Source of the DNA: CAYUMU01 sp964445985
GTDB lineage: Bacteria > Planctomycetota > Planctomycetia > Pirellulales > S012-138
Assembly: GCA_964445985.1 (NCBI GenBank)
Contig: CAYUMU010000025.1
Location: 7,723 to 71,722 of the forward strand
DNA length: 64,000 nt
Direction of reading: 5' to 3'
A program made the translations under genes and the position numbers. The first letter of the stretch is position 1; each line of letters starts with the position of its first letter. Below the pieces are notes generated by a model. The model was not told the origin of the DNA, did no database searches, and saw only the letters and a list, made by a program, of their open reading frames with translations. Below are positions 1 through 7,296 of this stretch, in pieces.

Positions 1-1
1 C

Positions 2-556
2 TCGATGATCGATGCTGGCTTCGAGCAGTTTGCCGAGCGGTTCCACCCCATTCTCGACGTGTTTGGCGAGTGCGGCGTGAAGTTCGCCCTGGAAGTGCAT
101 CCCACCGAAATCGCCTTCGATATCCACACGGCCCAGCGTGCTTTAGACGCGCTCGACAACCGCGAAGAATTCGGCTTCAACTTCGACCCCAGTCACTTGC
201 ATTGGCAGGGCGTTGATTCCGTCGAATTCATTCGGGCCTTCCCCGACCGCATCTACCATGTGCATATCAAAGACGCCATTGTGAACCTCAATGGCCGCAC
301 CGGCATCCTGGCCAGCCATCTCAACTTTGGCGACCATCGCCGCGGTTGGGACTTCCGTTCGCCCGGTCGTGGCGGCGTGAATTTTGAAGAAATCATCCGT
401 GCCCTGAACGACATCAACTACCAAGGACCGCTGTCGGTGGAGTGGGAAGACTCGGGCATGGATCGCGAGCACGGCGCCCGCGAAGCGGCCGAGTTCGTCC
501 ACCAACTCGACTTCACGCCCAGCCAACGCGCTTTCGACGCGGCGTTTAGCGACTAG
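2..556 (+). CDS. Sugar phosphate isomerase/epimerase, TIM-barrel family (5'-truncated)
   Basis: This is the C-terminal part of a xylose-isomerase-like TIM-barrel protein. The frame is open to the left edge, so the true start lies outside the window and about 184 residues are visible. Metal-ligand strands typical of the family are present: 'LEVHPTE', 'NFDPSHL', 'YHVHIKD' and the terminal 'LSVEWED', which together supply the Glu, Asp/His, His and Glu expected of a divalent-metal isomerase/epimerase. The closest match in style is the planctomycete sugar-catabolism epimerase group (inosose or hydroxypyruvate-isomerase-like); the exact substrate cannot be told. The gene ends at a TAG directly followed by a hairpin repeat. 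Confidence 0.85.
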   Translation, partial: SMIDAGFEQFAERFHPILDVFGECGVKFALEVHPTEIAFDIHTAQRALDALDNREEFGFNFDPSHLHWQGVDSVEFIRAFPDRIYHVHIKDAIVNLNGRTGILASHLNFGDHRRGWDFRSPGRGGVNFEEIIRALNDINYQGPLSVEWEDSGMDREHGAREAAEFVHQLDFTPSQRAFDAAFSD

Positions 557-566
557 TGGCTGGTGG

Positions 567-632
567 CTGGGGTCAGGCTGTCAGCAGTAGGCATTCGATT
601 TTGTGAGGGCATTAATGACAGCCTGCCCCCAG
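567..632. repeat. REP-like hairpin, family R1 (variant AGGCTGTCA)
   Basis: The left arm CTGGGGTCAGGCTGTCAG (567-584) pairs with TGACAGCCTGCCCCCAG (616-632), leaving a loop of about 31 nt. It starts 10 bp after the stop of the sugar isomerase gene. Copies of the same design occur at 690-757, 9019-9090, 9107-9177, 12773-12843, 13819-13890 and 41242-41312. Confidence 0.8.
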
Positions 633-689
633 GAATGTTGAGCGACGCCACGCCGTGGCTCGAACCGGTTTGGCCAAATTCGCCTGAGA

Positions 690-757
690 GGGGCTGGTTG
701 CCGGCAGCGTCTCGTTGATAGTCCACGCCCGACGTGTGGCAACCAGATCCCAGCCAC
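690..757. repeat. REP-like hairpin, family R1 (variant CTGGTTGCC)
   Basis: The left arm GGGGCTGGTTGCC (690-702) pairs with GGCAACCAGATCCCAGCCAC (738-757). It is preceded by the flank 'TTTGGCCAAATTCGCCTG', which recurs in similar form before the copies at 13819 and 41242. It lies in the 5' region of the DUF486 gene, directly behind the preceding hairpin. Confidence 0.7.
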
Positions 758-817
758 CCCTCGCTGCCGTTGCCCTGCGGGGAGAGTGCATTCCCTTGCC
801 GCTTGGAGAGGAACTGT

Positions 818-1165
818 ATGAGCGTGTTGATGCGCTGCGCGCTGCTGCTGGTTGGATCCAACATCTTCATGACGTTTGCCTGGTACGCCCACCTGCGCGA
901 TCTGGCCCAAAAGCCGTGGTACGTGGCGGCCCTGATCAGTTGGGGAATCGCCCTGTTTGAGTACCTGATTCAGGTTCCAGCCAACCGCATTGGCTATACC
1001 GAGCTTTCGCTAGGGCAACTCAAGATTTTGCAAGAGGTCATCACGCTGAGCGTGTTTGTGCCCTTTGCTATTTTCTATATGAAGCAGCCCCTCCGCTGGG
1101 ACTTTGCTTGGGCCGGCCTGTGTTTGTGCGGGGCGGTGTACTTCGTGTTCCGCCAAGGCTCCTAG
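818..1165 (+). CDS. DMT-superfamily DUF486 membrane protein
   Basis: This is a 115-residue integral membrane protein with four hydrophobic segments. It matches the DUF486 (COG3169) family, a short relative of drug/metabolite transporters whose substrate is unknown. Diagnostic stretches are 'SNIFMTFAWYAHL' in helix 1, 'LFEYLIQVPANRIGY' and 'LKILQEVITLSVFVPFA'. Length equals the family norm. The ATG at 818 is chosen because GGAGAGG lies about 8 bp upstream and the protein then begins at the family's usual start; a longer open frame from 734 would add an unrelated leader. It is a single-gene unit between two hairpin repeats and the aldehyde dehydrogenase gene. Confidence 0.9.
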   Translation: MSVLMRCALLLVGSNIFMTFAWYAHLRDLAQKPWYVAALISWGIALFEYLIQVPANRIGYTELSLGQLKILQEVITLSVFVPFAIFYMKQPLRWDFAWAGLCLCGAVYFVFRQGS

Positions 1166-1280
1166 CCAACACCGCGCTCCGGCTCTGGCAACTTGTTAGA
1201 ATTCGTGGGAACGTACACCCGCACTTTGCCGGCCCACCCCAAGGTTGGGCCGCTGCTTTTGTGAGAAGGATCGTTGCACC

Positions 1281-2696
1281 ATGAAGATGTTCATCGCAGG
1301 CGAGTGGGTCGGCAAGCGCGACACAATCGACGTGGCCAGCCCTTACGATGGCTCCATCATCGACACCGTTCCCCAAGGAACGCCCGACGATGTCGACCGG
1401 GCCATCGCCGGGTTGGTGGAAGGCGCGGCAATCATGCGGCGGATGTCGGGCTATCAGCGCTTCGAAATCCTTCGCAAAACGGCCGAACTCATGCGCGCCA
1501 GGTCCGAGGATCTGGCCCGCACCATCAGTCGCGAAGAAGGCAAGATCATTGCCGAAGGCCGCATCGAAACGGCCCGCGCTGCCGAAACCATCGAGCTCTC
1601 TGGCGAGGAAGCCAAACGCATTGGCGGCGAAGTTCTACCGCTCGATGGCGCGGCCGGCGCCGGTCGCCGGCTCGGCTTCACCCTCCGCGTGCCTTGTGGA
1701 GTGGTCGCGGCCATTACGCCGTTCAACTTTCCGCTGAACCTGGTCACGCACAAAGTGGGTCCTGCCCTGGCGGCTGGCAACGCGGTGATCATCAAGCCGG
1801 CCAGCGACACGCCCCTTTCGGCCCTCAAGCTCGTCGAAATCTTGCTCGAAGCCGGCCTGCCGCCCCAGGCAATCGCCTGCGTGACTGGGCCTGGCGGCAA
1901 GTTGGGCGACGCCATTTGCCAGGACGCCCGCGTGCGCAAGATCAGCTTCACCGGCAGCCGCGAGGTGGGCGAGCACATTTGCAAAGTGGCCGGCATCAAA
2001 AAGGTAACCATGGAGTTGGGCTCGAATAGCCCCCTGATTGTGATGCCCGACGCCGATCTGAGCAAAGTGGTCAAAGCCACGCTCGCCACCGGCTTTGCCA
2101 ACGCCGGGCAAACCTGCATTTCGGCGCAGCGGCTGATTGCCCACGGCAGCATTTACGACCAACTGATCGAGCAGTTGGCTCCCCAGGTGTCGGCGCTCTT
2201 GGCCGGCGATCCGCTCGACGAGAAGAACCAGATTGGCCCCATGGTGCGCGAGAGCGATGCCAAACGGGTGAACGATTGGATCGAGGAAGCCGTGGGCGCC
2301 GGCGCCCGGCTGGTGGTGGGCGGTAGCCGGAAAGGCGCGGTGCTGGGGGCCACGCTCGTGGCGGATGTTCGCCCCGAGATGAAGATCAGTCGCGACGAAG
2401 TCTTTGGACCGGCCGTGGGCGTGGCGCGGGCGGAGAATATCGACGAAGCCATTCGCCTGGCCAACGATACGCGCTACGGCCTGAGTGCCGCGATCTTCAC
2501 GCAAGACATCGATGCGGCCCTGCGGTTCGCGCAAGAGGTGGACTCGGGCAACATCCACATCAACTGGGGCCCGCAATGGCGAGCCGACCTGATGCCCTAC
2601 GGCGGCCTCAAAGACAGCGGCTTCGGCAAGGAAGGTCCTCGCTACGCCATTCAAGAAATGACCGAAGCCAAAACGGTCGTGATCCATCCCACGTAG
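1281..2696 (+). CDS. NAD(P)-dependent aldehyde dehydrogenase
   Basis: This is a full-length 471-residue ALDH-superfamily enzyme that would oxidise an aldehyde to the acid with NAD(P)+. The oxyanion-hole Asn is in 'TPFNFP' (about residue 149), the general-base Glu in 'TMELGSNSP' (E245), and the catalytic Cys in 'NAGQTCISAQR' (C279). The C-terminal block 'RADLMPYGGLKDSGFGKEG' resembles the lactaldehyde / phosphonoacetaldehyde / succinate-semialdehyde branch. Substrate is therefore uncertain. The start at 1281 has GAGAAGGA 11-18 bp upstream. No neighbouring catabolic operon narrows the role. Confidence 0.93.
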   Translation: MKMFIAGEWVGKRDTIDVASPYDGSIIDTVPQGTPDDVDRAIAGLVEGAAIMRRMSGYQRFEILRKTAELMRARSEDLARTISREEGKIIAEGRIETARAAETIELSGEEAKRIGGEVLPLDGAAGAGRRLGFTLRVPCGVVAAITPFNFPLNLVTHKVGPALAAGNAVIIKPASDTPLSALKLVEILLEAGLPPQAIACVTGPGGKLGDAICQDARVRKISFTGSREVGEHICKVAGIKKVTMELGSNSPLIVMPDADLSKVVKATLATGFANAGQTCISAQRLIAHGSIYDQLIEQLAPQVSALLAGDPLDEKNQIGPMVRESDAKRVNDWIEEAVGAGARLVVGGSRKGAVLGATLVADVRPEMKISRDEVFGPAVGVARAENIDEAIRLANDTRYGLSAAIFTQDIDAALRFAQEVDSGNIHINWGPQWRADLMPYGGLKDSGFGKEGPRYAIQEMTEAKTVVIHPT

Positions 2697-2914
2697 GTCA
2701 GCTCTTGCCAAGAGCGACCCGATCAGCGGGCAGCCGCAGCGAAGCCGCGCCGTCATTGGCTAGCCAGCGCGGCAGTGGAACGCGGGCGGCATTCGGGCTT
2801 GTTGCGGTAGCCGCAGCGTTTTGCTTCCACCTCCAACGGTCCATGACGGCGCGGATTCGCTACGGAGCGCCGTTGATTAGGCCCGTCTCGGCGAGACTGG
2901 GCCAATGGCCACCC
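2697..2914. repeat. Intergenic large imperfect hairpin, repeat family R5
   Basis: The gap between the convergent aldehyde dehydrogenase and tatC genes holds an inverted repeat: AGCGAAGCCGCGCCGTCAT (2738-2756) against ATGACGGCGCGGATTCGCT (2843-2861), 18 of 19 matching. The segment 2722-2782 also recurs, direct and about 80 percent identical (49 of 61 by hand), at 41014-41074. It could serve as a bidirectional terminator. Confidence 0.6.
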
Positions 2915-4402
2915 TTATGCCAGGGCGTCGGGTTCGTCGAAGGGATTGCGTCCTCGCGGCAAGAATTTACACAGCAAGATGCCGCCGCCGTAGAGGATCG
3001 TGAGCGGCACGGCCATCAGCAGCATGCTGTAAGGATCGGCGGGGGTGAGGAACATCGAAATGATGAAGATCACCAGCACCGAGATCCGCCACTTCGACGT
3101 ATACATTTGCACGTTGAACACGCCGATCCGTTCCAAAAATACCATCACGACCGGCAACTGGAACGCGATCCCAAAGCCGACGGGCAAGAACATCGCGAAC
3201 CCAAACCACTCGCTGATGCGGATATCGGGATCGACATCCATCCAGTCGTTGAACATGAGCAGGAACTCGAGCACCGGCTGGAACACAAAGAAGAACGCCA
3301 GCGCCACGCCCCCCAAGAACAGCGCCACGCTAATGGGCAAGAACATGTAAATGTAGCGGCGTTCGTGGGGATAAAGGCCAGCCGCCACGAAGTTCCACAT
3401 CTGGTAGAACACCCACGGCGAAGCCAGCACAAAGGCCAGGATCACCGCCGCCTTGATATAGATGTAGAACATCTCTTGCGCGCTCAAGCTGCGCAGCGAG
3501 GTGCGTGGGTCGTCGTCCACCGACTTCCATTGAATGAGCGGCAGCATGCTGGCCCTGCGCACGCCGGTGGAAACGGTGAGCGGAAACGCCGCCCCCAGCA
3601 AACCGCGGTTAAAGTCGAGCGTGCTCATGCTTTCTTTGCGGGCCGAGAGTGCCAGATACTTGTCGTACTGCGCCTGGCGGCGCTTGTCGCCTTCGGTGAG
3701 CACAAAGCTGGGAGGGCTGTTGGCGATGACCGCGTAGTCCTCCGCATGAAAGAAATCTTTGTTCCCCAGCACTTTGAGCACGGCGGCCGCCAACTTCTGG
3801 CGATCTTCCTCAGGCATGGGCGGCGGGGCCGGATCTTGCTTGGGATCGCCATATTTCTTCACCAGCTCCCGGCCCTCTTCGTCGAGCAGCGACCAGACTC
3901 GTTTGGCCGGGCTAGGGCCTTCCTGTTCCTGTTCCGTATATAGCTCGGTGGCAAAACGGTTGGGGTGGAGGATATCGACCGAGCTCAGGATCGGCAGTTG
4001 CAGTTCCGAGAATTGCTCGGGGAACTCTTTGCGCAACTCGCCGAACACGTTGCGGGGATCGATGAACACCAGACCCGGCAACATGCGGTCCAGCATGATC
4101 GCCTGCTGGACCTCGTCCAAGGGGGGCGTGGGCACGCCTTCGGCCTTGAGGACGTCGAGCTTTTCGGTGATGTAGCGGGTGGAGCGGGTGAGGTAGAATT
4201 CTTGCAGCGCCGTTTCGAGGGGACTTTTGATGTAGTCCACCAGCGTGCTGGCCATGTCGATCGGCGGCAGCGCCACCACGAACCCCAGCACCAATCCGTA
4301 GATGGCCTTGATCAGGCAGCGGCGCAACTCTTCGAGATGCTCCCCGAAGGTCATCGTCGAAGATTCAAACAGGTCTTTGTCTTTAGACGCGAGAGGGGAC
4401 AT
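2915..4402 (-). CDS. tatC: Sec-independent (twin-arginine) translocase subunit TatC with enlarged periplasmic loop
   Basis: TatC is the receptor core of the Tat pathway, which exports folded proteins. The N-terminal 'HLEELRRCL' (22-30) and, after the insertion, 'SPWVFYQMWNFVAAGLYPHE' match canonical TatC in the first cytoplasmic motif and the helix 2/loop region. The last helices with 'MFLTPADPYSM' also fit. The protein is 495 residues against about 250 for ordinary TatC. The extra residues, roughly 65-305, fall between helix 1 and helix 2, that is, in the first periplasmic loop, and are largely hydrophilic. The ATG at 4402 places the motif at the usual distance. A Tat substrate is encoded at 48964-50046. 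Confidence 0.93.
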   Translation of the reverse strand: MSPLASKDKDLFESSTMTFGEHLEELRRCLIKAIYGLVLGFVVALPPIDMASTLVDYIKSPLETALQEFYLTRSTRYITEKLDVLKAEGVPTPPLDEVQQAIMLDRMLPGLVFIDPRNVFGELRKEFPEQFSELQLPILSSVDILHPNRFATELYTEQEQEGPSPAKRVWSLLDEEGRELVKKYGDPKQDPAPPPMPEEDRQKLAAAVLKVLGNKDFFHAEDYAVIANSPPSFVLTEGDKRRQAQYDKYLALSARKESMSTLDFNRGLLGAAFPLTVSTGVRRASMLPLIQWKSVDDDPRTSLRSLSAQEMFYIYIKAAVILAFVLASPWVFYQMWNFVAAGLYPHERRYIYMFLPISVALFLGGVALAFFFVFQPVLEFLLMFNDWMDVDPDIRISEWFGFAMFLPVGFGIAFQLPVVMVFLERIGVFNVQMYTSKWRISVLVIFIISMFLTPADPYSMLLMAVPLTILYGGGILLCKFLPRGRNPFDEPDALA

Positions 4403-4842
4403 GAGCGCTGGTCGAGGGGGGATTCACGGTGGGTTTGGCACGGGCTGACCGCGACCACGCGGCGGTTCAAGTTGCGAGGCCCCTCTTTGACCAAGGGCCG
4501 GTCCTGGAGCGCTGGGCCAATTCAATTGCAGCCCCACACGAGAGAGCCGCCCCCCATCACGCTTCGCAACAATCCCACCAGCATAAGCGAATGGGGGCTG
4601 TTTGCAAGCGAAGAGAAACGAGCGCGTGAAGGGAGTTGGGGAAGCGGGTTTGCCCAGCCCGATCACACGCTGACGAACTTAACGGTTAGCACGCTTAGGG
4701 TACGCAGCCTGCGGCGCGCCACGTGCGCCGCCGAACAAAATCGACGCTCAAGCGGGGGGCACCCGTGCTTACGTTGTTGGCCCGGAAAAGGGGCACCATC
4801 AAACGATCGGCCGCGCGGGTGGTACGCACGGGGTGCGATCCC
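4403..4842. other. Gene-free stretch upstream of tatC, with an R4 repeat
   Basis: No convincing gene is visible in these 440 bases. The right end carries the repeat GGTACGCACGGGGTGCG (4821-4837) running into ATCCCCTAC (to 4846), with a related partial arm TTAGGGTACGCAG at 4695-4707. Promoters for the minus-strand tatC should lie here, but I see no clear -35/-10 pair. Confidence 0.5.
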
Positions 4843-4846
4843 CTAC
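4821..4846 (+). repeat. Short dispersed repeat R4
   Basis: This segment of about 25 nt with the core CGCACGGGGTGCG recurs at 14034-14058 (two or three differences) and more loosely at 22320-22346. Each copy ends in CCCTAC and contains a self-complementary CGCAC/GTGCG core. Confidence 0.6.
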
Positions 4847-5586
4847 GGCTCCGTTGGCGATTTCGCCATCACCAGGCGGCGGCCGTGGTTTTGGTATTCC
4901 ACGTGCGACATGAAGCACCGCATGAGGGCAATGCCGCGGCCCGAGCAGGCTTCCAGGTTTTCTTCCTCGGTGCAGTCGGGCACGTCCTCGGGATCGAAAC
5001 CGGGGCCTTCGTCTTCGATCTCGATCTCAAATCGCCCGCTGGTGGTCGTGCAGCGAACGTGGACATGTTTGTTGCGATCGTACTTGTTGCCATGCTTGAT
5101 GGCGTTGATCAGGCCTTCTTCCAACGCCAGATGCACGGCGAATCGATCCGAGTCGTCCCAAGCGTCGGCCTGGAGCCGCTGCATGATCTGGTCGAGCAGC
5201 CGCCGGGCCGTTTCGGTGCAACTGGGGAACAACTCGTTCAATACCCAAGGGCCGCTGGGCAATCCGTGCGAAGCCGGCAACGAGGCCGATTCGCGGCAGG
5301 CAGGATGCACTTCTGACGAACCATCGCCCCCCGCGGCGGGTCGAACGCCATCGGCAACCGGCCGGGCATGGGGAGCGGGAACGGGGCCAGCGAGACCGGG
5401 AGCAGTGCCACCGGCCGGGCCGTGGGCGCCGTTCTTGATGGCGCCGTTGATGGCGGGTTCGGCAAGCTCACTGGCTGGGTACGGCGGTTGGTGGGAACCA
5501 TTGGCCGTGGGCTGGAGCGCTGCCGAAGCAGGGCGCGGAGTGAGAGCGCTAGAAGGTGATTGAGGTCGCTCGGGCGAAAGGCTCAT
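4843..5586 (-). CDS. Anti-sigma regulatory factor, HATPase_c (RsbW/SpoIIAB-like) serine kinase domain
   Basis: The C-terminal half (about residues 115-247) is a GHKL-type ATPase. The N-box is 'LALEEGLINAIKHGNKYD', the G1 box 'EDEGPGFDPEDVPD' and the G2 box 'GRGIALM', the layout of anti-sigma kinases RsbW/SpoIIAB. The first ~110 residues are low-complexity, rich in Pro, Ala and Gly, with no recognisable domain. The gene lies 30 bp downstream of a STAS antagonist gene on the same strand, the classical partner-switching arrangement. ATG 5586 is preferred over an in-frame TTG two codons earlier; no strong SD decides it. The target could be a sigma factor or another response protein. No sigma gene lies nearby. 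Confidence 0.85.
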   Translation of the reverse strand: MSLSPERPQSPSSALTPRPASAALQPTANGSHQPPYPASELAEPAINGAIKNGAHGPAGGTAPGLAGPVPAPHARPVADGVRPAAGGDGSSEVHPACRESASLPASHGLPSGPWVLNELFPSCTETARRLLDQIMQRLQADAWDDSDRFAVHLALEEGLINAIKHGNKYDRNKHVHVRCTTTSGRFEIEIEDEGPGFDPEDVPDCTEEENLEACSGRGIALMRCFMSHVEYQNHGRRLVMAKSPTEP

Positions 5587-5616
5587 GCTCAACTCGCTAG
5601 AGATATGGAGATTCGC

Positions 5617-5976
5617 TCAACTGGCTAGAGCGGCGAGACCCTCGGCTTCATCCTGCTTGATCTGGAATACCTTGTTCAACTGGGTGATCGTGAAGACGTC
5701 GTAGATTACAGGGCGGATGTTGCTCAGCACAAGCAGTCCTCCGTTCTTCTTAATCTTCTTTTCCAGGCTTATTAACCGACCCAACACGCCGCTGGAAAGA
5801 AACTCCACATTGGCAAAGTTGAGCAGCAATTTAGTGCAACTCCCTTCTTCCACCAATCGCGAAAGCTCCTGCCCGATCTCCTGAATGTTGGCTTCGTCCA
5901 GAATTCGCCGATCGATGAACCGCACCACGGTAACGTCGTCAACACGCGATACTTCTAATCGCCTGTGTCCAGACAT
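5617..5976 (-). CDS. STAS-domain anti-sigma factor antagonist (SpoIIAA/RsbV-like)
   Basis: This is a 119-residue single STAS domain. The conserved phosphorylatable Ser lies in 'NVEFLSSGVLGRL' (S61/S62), preceded by the beta strand 'KLLLNFANVEF' and followed by the usual helix. In partner switching, the unphosphorylated form binds the kinase encoded just downstream and frees that kinase's target; phosphorylation by the kinase reverses this. The start at 5976 has AGGAG 9 bp upstream; the frame extends further but the extra leader is not STAS-like. It is the first gene of the two-gene unit. Confidence 0.9.
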   Translation of the reverse strand: MSGHRRLEVSRVDDVTVVRFIDRRILDEANIQEIGQELSRLVEEGSCTKLLLNFANVEFLSSGVLGRLISLEKKIKKNGGLLVLSNIRPVIYDVFTITQLNKVFQIKQDEAEGLAALAS

Positions 5977-6258
5977 GGGGGGCGGCTCCTGAATAACGAG
6001 AGAAACGAACTGCAAAATACGTTGGAAAAGTGCAGTGATGGGGTTGCTAGCAGGGTGAGCTAAAGCAGTTCGATGTGAGCCCTGCGGTCGTGCCATTTGA
6101 GCCCCCGCCAATGAACGCTGGGGACTCGCCAAAACGAACTCCGCGGAATCGCAAAGCACGTACATTATATCGTAATCGCTTCAACACCTTTGTCAATACA
6201 GGATGAGGACTTAGGACGCGTAGCGGGCTGTCGCGACCACGCCCAACGGGGGGGTGGA

Positions 6259-6627
6259 TCAGGCGGCATTTCGCCGCGCGACCACCTTGAGCCGGGCCGG
6301 CGTTTCCTCGGCGGGGGTGCGTCCCCCGTCTGCCTTGGTCTTGCGCTCATTGGCCAGCAGGAATTTGAGCATGGCGACCTGCCGCCGCTGCTCTTCCAGT
6401 TCTTCTTCCATTTTGAGCAGGCTGGCGACGAAGGTTTGCGGCAACTCGAGGCTCGACCAGATCTGCCCACAGGCGGTGCAGTAGTTTTTGCGGGCGAAGC
6501 CCTCGGTGGGGTCGCCCGGGCGAACAGTTTGGGATAGTTGAGAATCTTCGGTTAGTTGGGGCATGGGCGCGGTTACGGCGCGCGCAGAACATCCAGGACA
6601 CCAGCGCAGGGTGTGGCGATCCGTCAT
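6259..6627 (-). CDS. Hypothetical zinc-ribbon / coiled-coil protein
   Basis: This is a 122-residue cytoplasmic protein without an assigned family. Two CxxC knuckles, 'CPGC' (10-13) and 'CTAC' (50-53), form a probable zinc ribbon. A charged heptad-like helix, about residues 65-95 ('LLKMEEELEEQRRQVAML'), suggests dimerisation, followed by a basic tail. ATG 6627 is supported by GAGG 9-12 bp upstream; upstream open sequence looks non-coding. Its gene is the first upstream of the STAS pair on the same strand, separated by about 280 bp, so it is probably transcribed separately. Confidence 0.6.
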   Translation of the reverse strand: MTDRHTLRWCPGCSARAVTAPMPQLTEDSQLSQTVRPGDPTEGFARKNYCTACGQIWSSLELPQTFVASLLKMEEELEEQRRQVAMLKFLLANERKTKADGGRTPAEETPARLKVVARRNAA

Positions 6628-7121
6628 CAGGCGATTCCTCAAAGGCAATGGCCGGCTAGCTTTGGGGTTCGAGGGGGAGCAGGTTCCGGCAACTTCTTTG
6701 TGCCTGGGAAGTTGCCTGGCCACCGGGGTGCGGATGCCCGATGCCTGCTCGCTCGGCGTGCTAGCGGCCAACTGGGTCGAAAACATACTGCCCGCCGGCT
6801 TTTTGGGGGCGCGGGCGGGTTCCTCCGAACACTGCTGCGCCCTTCCTCACCGGGTCGCCCCATTTCGCTGGTCTGGGTTGACTGGGAAGATTCTGCTCGG
6901 GCTCATCGCGCGGGTGCCGCCGCAACTGGTGCGGGGGGTAATTGGCGCGGGCCAACGTGTATTAGGGGGTGCATCCCTTAAGATCGGAAGCCGGTTGGGG
7001 GGCACTTCAACCCAAGTGGGCGGCAGTGCCAGGCTGTGCATTTTACCTGGACGGCCTGATTGCCCTAGGTTTCGTCAGGTTGGGGCCGAGGCTCGTGACC
7101 GGGCTTGGGCTGGGTTAGGCC
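6628..7121. other. Gene-free stretch
   Basis: I see no supported gene here. It holds G-rich and C-rich runs and a weak TTAGGG/CCCTTAA dyad near 6961-6981. It lies between divergently transcribed genes, so promoters for the zinc-ribbon gene (minus) and the LRR gene (plus) should be within 6628-7296. Confidence 0.4.
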
Positions 7122-7197
7122 CTTGCTCGTTAACATCTCTGCAAGCCGCGGAGAACTTTAATGCCTCAGCGTTTGTTTGCGGTTTATCCGCGTTAAG
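7122..7197 (+). repeat. Dispersed double-hairpin element R2, copy A
   Basis: This is a 76-nt element running from CTTGCTCGTTAACATC to CCGCGTTAAG. Two small stems are visible: CTCTGC/GCGGAG and GCGG/CCGC. Related copies are at 13664-13740 (plus) and 28016-28091 (minus). It lies 100 bp upstream of the LRR gene. Confidence 0.8.
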
Positions 7198-7296
7198 ATG
7201 TAGCAATGCACTGGGGCATGGGAGCTGGTCAATCGCCGTCGTCTGCTTCTATGTCCATTTGCAGCCACATGTCTACGCGAATGATTGGAGACCATC

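Noticed and set aside
6978..6992. AAGATCGGAAGC text resembling the start of an Illumina adapter
   Set aside because: The match to the adapter is only about 10 bases (it diverges after GATCGGAAG), with normal genomic sequence on both sides and no chimeric break.
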